Source of the DNA: Roseburia zhanii
GTDB taxonomy: Bacteria; Bacillota; Clostridia; Lachnospirales; Lachnospiraceae
Direction: 5' to 3'
Assembly: GCF_014287635.1 (NCBI RefSeq)
Contig: NZ_JACOPH010000003.1
Location: 186,001 to 250,000 of the forward strand
Length of the DNA stretch: 64,000 nucleotides
Shown here in pieces: positions 61,269 through 64,000 of the stretch. The notes under the pieces were generated by a model. The model was not told the origin of the DNA and did not search any database. It saw only the letters and a list, made by a program, of their open reading frames with translations. Positions within the stretch are counted from its first letter, which is position 1. Every line of letters starts with the position of its first letter. The translations under genes and the position numbers were made by a program.

Positions 61269-63521
61269 ATGAGAGTGATCGCAATGGTAAACAAGGGAGT
61301 AAAAGGAATGACAAGAACTATGAATAATATCATGAAACTGCTTATTATTGTGGTATGTTTTGCAGGAGTGGTCTTTTTCGTCTGGAATGACACAAAGCAG
61401 ACAGTAGAATATGGGTATAGTGATGACTATGTACAGATCAAGGAATTGCCGGATCTGTTGGATTTCTGTTATTATTCAAAAAAAGAATGGGAAGATCTGC
61501 TCACAGAACAGGATTTTGGCGAAGTAGTAACCGCAGATACCGTTTTATGGATATTAGAACAGACAGGAAGCAGTGGATATATTGATTATGAAAAGGGAAA
61601 TGAAGCTGTCCTGACACGAAAACAGTGGCGGGAAGTTTACAGTCAGTTATTGGACTTGCTGGACGAAAATGATCAGATCACCGTAACAGATGAAGTGATC
61701 TTAAAACAGGAAAAAGATACATTGACCTGTGCGTCTGGTACATATACATATAAGTTATCCGATATAAAGTTTACCCCAATGACTGCCATGGGATTTTACA
61801 TAAAAGATAATTCAGTGATCGGAATTGCTGGAATGCAAAGCGAAACAGCCTCACTTTGTAATGTCTATGTAGAAAAGGCAGAAGCAGATCAGATCACCTT
61901 TTTGAGCAATCGGAATACCTATACATTAGATATTGTGGTAGAGCAGCCGGCTGAGGTGGAAAATCATATCTGTGACCTGCTCTGGCAGAATGGTGTCATT
62001 GCAAAAGTGCAGGTGAAGGGTGATACCATACAGGGAAATCTGATTTCTTTGAATGAACATACGATTGAGATCGAAGGCTATGGAGAGATTGCGCGGGCGG
62101 AAAACCTTCCGGTATATAAGACATATGGATCGATTGAGCAAAAAGATCTGTCGGATATTGTCATTGCAAATATGAAAGTAGAATATGTGGTTGCAGGTGA
62201 GAGCGTAGAGGCAGTCTTATTAAGAGAACCGGCACAGCTTTCAAAAATACGTGTTCTTCTGTTAGCAGATGATGGTACCCCTTATCGGGAAAATATCTAT
62301 ATTAGTGCGGACAGTGCCTATCAGATCCTGCAAAAAGAAGGAACTGCTGACATACCGCCTGAAACAGTATCAGCAGCGGGCGACTTATTTGCGAATATCG
62401 AAGAAAACAGCCTGCAGCTCAAACCCACAGATGAATCTGGAGAATTATATATCTGTGATGCTGCTGGAACAAGGCTGTCCTATGGTTATAAAGGAAGTAT
62501 AGAACTGCGAAGATATCCGGAAGGTTATGTGATTGTCAATGAACTGCCGATCGAAGAATATCTGTGTGCAGTCGTTCCAAGTGAAATGCCGGCAGCGTAT
62601 GAAGTGGAGGCATTAAAAGCACAGGCAGTATGTGCGAGAAGCTATGCCTACATCCAGTTAGAACGGGGAGATTATGCCGCTTTTGGTGCACATGTGGAAG
62701 ATTCAACGAATTATCAGGTATACAATAAGAAGGAGCGGGACGAAAAAACTTCTGCAGCCGTTTTAGATACCGCCGGAAAAGTCATACATTATCAGGGGAA
62801 AATTGCAGAAGCATATTATTTTTCAACTTCTTCTGGAATCACCGGCAATGGTGAAGCATGGAATCTGGCTGCAGACAGTCAGTATGGCTATCTTCGCAAT
62901 ACACTTGTCAAAGAGGGCGGCGGCGAACCTGACCTGTCTACAGAAGAAGCATTTTCACAATTCCTTGCAGACAGTGATGGAACAGCATACGAAGCGGCAA
63001 TGCCATATTACCGCTGGCGTGCATCAGCCGATTATACATCAAAACAGACACAGAAAAAAATAAAAAGTATTCTGCGGACGAGAAAGATGCGGACACCGGA
63101 AGATATCATCTATATGGACAGCAGTAGTCAGGTCATTCCCAAAATGAAAAAATTCGGAAACCTGACACAGCTTGCGATCACAAAAAGAAGTACCGGAGGT
63201 GTTGCATTACAACTGGCGCTGACGTATGAGCATGGAACTGTTTTGATCGGAAATGAATATAATATCAGGGCAGTACTTGGAGCAGGACTTACGTCACTGA
63301 CATTAGCGGATGGAACAAACAGAGAGAGTACCTTGCTGCCGAGTGCCTATGCCACGATCGTTCCGGTTGAAAATGGAACCTATGCGATCACAGGTGGCGG
63401 ATACGGACATGGGATCGGCATGAGCCAGAATGGAGCAGATGCAATGGCTGCAATGGGAAAAAGCTGGGAAGAAATCTTAAATTTCTTTTTTAAAGATATT
63501 GAAATTACAAATGTAACATGA
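61269..63521 (+). CDS. SpoIID/LytB domain protein
   Basis: A 750-residue membrane-anchored protein. One membrane helix (KLLIIVVCFAGVVFFVW) is followed by a long N-terminal region of about 380 residues with no known fold. The SpoIID/LytB domain spans about 415-740: YVIVNELPIEEYLCAVVPSEM, KAQAVCARSYAYIQLERG, YFSTSSGITGNGEAWN and GGYGHGIGMSQNGADAMAAMG. SpoIID enzymes strip denuded glycans of peptidoglycan; LytB-like ones act in vegetative cells. The start may be 61269, or an ATG further downstream near 61308. It begins just after the terminator that follows the 6S RNA and motif array. Confidence 0.88.
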   Translation: MRVIAMVNKGVKGMTRTMNNIMKLLIIVVCFAGVVFFVWNDTKQTVEYGYSDDYVQIKELPDLLDFCYYSKKEWEDLLTEQDFGEVVTADTVLWILEQTGSSGYIDYEKGNEAVLTRKQWREVYSQLLDLLDENDQITVTDEVILKQEKDTLTCASGTYTYKLSDIKFTPMTAMGFYIKDNSVIGIAGMQSETASLCNVYVEKAEADQITFLSNRNTYTLDIVVEQPAEVENHICDLLWQNGVIAKVQVKGDTIQGNLISLNEHTIEIEGYGEIARAENLPVYKTYGSIEQKDLSDIVIANMKVEYVVAGESVEAVLLREPAQLSKIRVLLLADDGTPYRENIYISADSAYQILQKEGTADIPPETVSAAGDLFANIEENSLQLKPTDESGELYICDAAGTRLSYGYKGSIELRRYPEGYVIVNELPIEEYLCAVVPSEMPAAYEVEALKAQAVCARSYAYIQLERGDYAAFGAHVEDSTNYQVYNKKERDEKTSAAVLDTAGKVIHYQGKIAEAYYFSTSSGITGNGEAWNLAADSQYGYLRNTLVKEGGGEPDLSTEEAFSQFLADSDGTAYEAAMPYYRWRASADYTSKQTQKKIKSILRTRKMRTPEDIIYMDSSSQVIPKMKKFGNLTQLAITKRSTGGVALQLALTYEHGTVLIGNEYNIRAVLGAGLTSLTLADGTNRESTLLPSAYATIVPVENGTYAITGGGYGHGIGMSQNGADAMAAMGKSWEEILNFFFKDIEITNVT

Positions 63522-63598
63522 TAATCTTGAGGAATCGCAGCTTATTTTCAGCGAAAACAGTTATTGTCATTACGGTAACATCAGAGGAGTTTATGTGT

Positions 63599-64000
63599 AT
63601 GGTATGGAAACTGATCAAAAATGGAATTGTATTTTCTGAAAAATGTAAAAAAGATAATATCAGTGCATTTGCAGCACAGTCAGCATTTTTTATGCTGTTA
63701 TCCTTGATTCCGTTTCTGATGGTATTCAGTTCCCTGCTGCAATACACTATGGTATCAGAAGCCACACTCATGCACTTAGTCAACAGTCTGATGCCGGAAT
63801 ATATTGCCCCTTTTCTGGTATCGATCATCAATGAAGTCTATCATAAATCTGTCGGTATCGTATCTGTAACCGCCGTTGTTGCTATCTGGTCAGCAGCAAG
63901 GGGCGTACAGTATATTGCATCCGGTTTAAATCAGATCAACGGCATCAGAGAAACAAGAAACTGGGTATTACGCAGATTCTGGGCAGCAGTTTATACAATC
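63599..64000 (+). CDS. YihY/BrkB-family membrane protein, 3' end cut by window edge
   Basis: The start of a YihY/BrkB-type integral membrane protein, open to the last base (134 codons seen). It begins MVWKLIKNGIVFSEK, then a helix with AFAAQSAFFMLLSLIPFLMVF, and VAIWSAARGVQYIASGLN typical of the family. AGAGGAG stands 9 bases before the ATG at 63599; ATG 63593 is too close. The family was once called ribonuclease BN but its role is unclear. Confidence 0.88.
   Translation, partial: MVWKLIKNGIVFSEKCKKDNISAFAAQSAFFMLLSLIPFLMVFSSLLQYTMVSEATLMHLVNSLMPEYIAPFLVSIINEVYHKSVGIVSVTAVVAIWSAARGVQYIASGLNQINGIRETRNWVLRRFWAAVYTI

Noticed and set aside
61033..61314. A minus-strand 93-residue open frame across the motif array
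   Set aside because: It reads through the array and the terminator, has no RBS and has low-complexity content.

Overview
The window joins two kinds of DNA. Bases 1 to about 22,890 are the right-hand part of an integrative conjugative element (ICE) of the Tn1549/CTn type found in Firmicutes. From about 22,900 to 64,000 the sequence is ordinary chromosome of an anaerobic, low-to-middle GC Firmicute, most likely a Lachnospiraceae gut commensal. The evidence for the host is a trimeric [FeFe] hydrogenase (HydABC type), the Fe-S scaffold/GGGtGRT gene pair, a SpoIID/LytB protein, strong AAGGAGG-type ribosome binding sites and a clostridial-type 6S RNA. No rRNA, tRNA or CRISPR array was seen.

ICE layout. 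A transfer and maintenance block runs on the + strand (3-9924): a CHAP peptidoglycan hydrolase cut by the window edge, DUF4315, DUF4366, topoisomerase III, a 1307-residue polyvalent antirestriction protein (ArdA-like, ArdC-like, YodL-like and DUF4316-like parts), a conserved hypothetical, a transposon-transfer-assisting protein and a Cys-rich VLP protein. A minus-strand mobilisation block follows (10102-13032): a membrane protein, an HTH protein, the MOBP relaxase, MobC and an XRE regulator. Next comes an AT-rich cargo island (about 13050-19560), unlike the GC-rich backbone by eye. The recombination end (20013-22661) has a sigma factor, a conjugative-element HTH protein, excisionase and tyrosine integrase.

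The cargo is the most interesting part. It lies in the slot that, as I recall, holds the vanB operon in Tn1549. It has a VanR-like regulator and a VanS-like kinase but no vanHAX/vanB genes. In their place are a lipoprotein efflux adaptor, a MacB-type ABC ATPase and permease, a small lipoprotein and an S11-type serine D,D-carboxypeptidase. Tandem CGTAnGAAA boxes resembling VanR operators overlap the kinase stop codon, just upstream of the transporter. I infer a glycopeptide/lipid II or antimicrobial-peptide sensing and resistance module.

Chromosome, in order: membrane protein, Sfp-type phosphopantetheinyl transferase and a large CotH-type surface protein with 36-bp tandem repeats; SsuBC-like ABC transporter; queH, argH, asd; a multi-hairpin intergenic block; an AAA ATPase; chromosomal topB; a left-handed beta-helix protein; the Fe-S scaffold/GGGtGRT pair; an SGNH-like lipoprotein; the hydrogenase operon; branched-chain amino acid genes (ilvN, ilvC, leuC, leuD) with a LysR regulator; an L,D-transpeptidase; an AP2/HNH-like DNA-binding protein; thrC; a CheY/CheX-like pair; an OmpR-type two-component system; citrate synthase; deoC-cdd; 6S RNA; an unexplained array of eleven NTACARAAGAT motifs; a SpoIID/LytB protein; and the start of a YihY/BrkB membrane protein.
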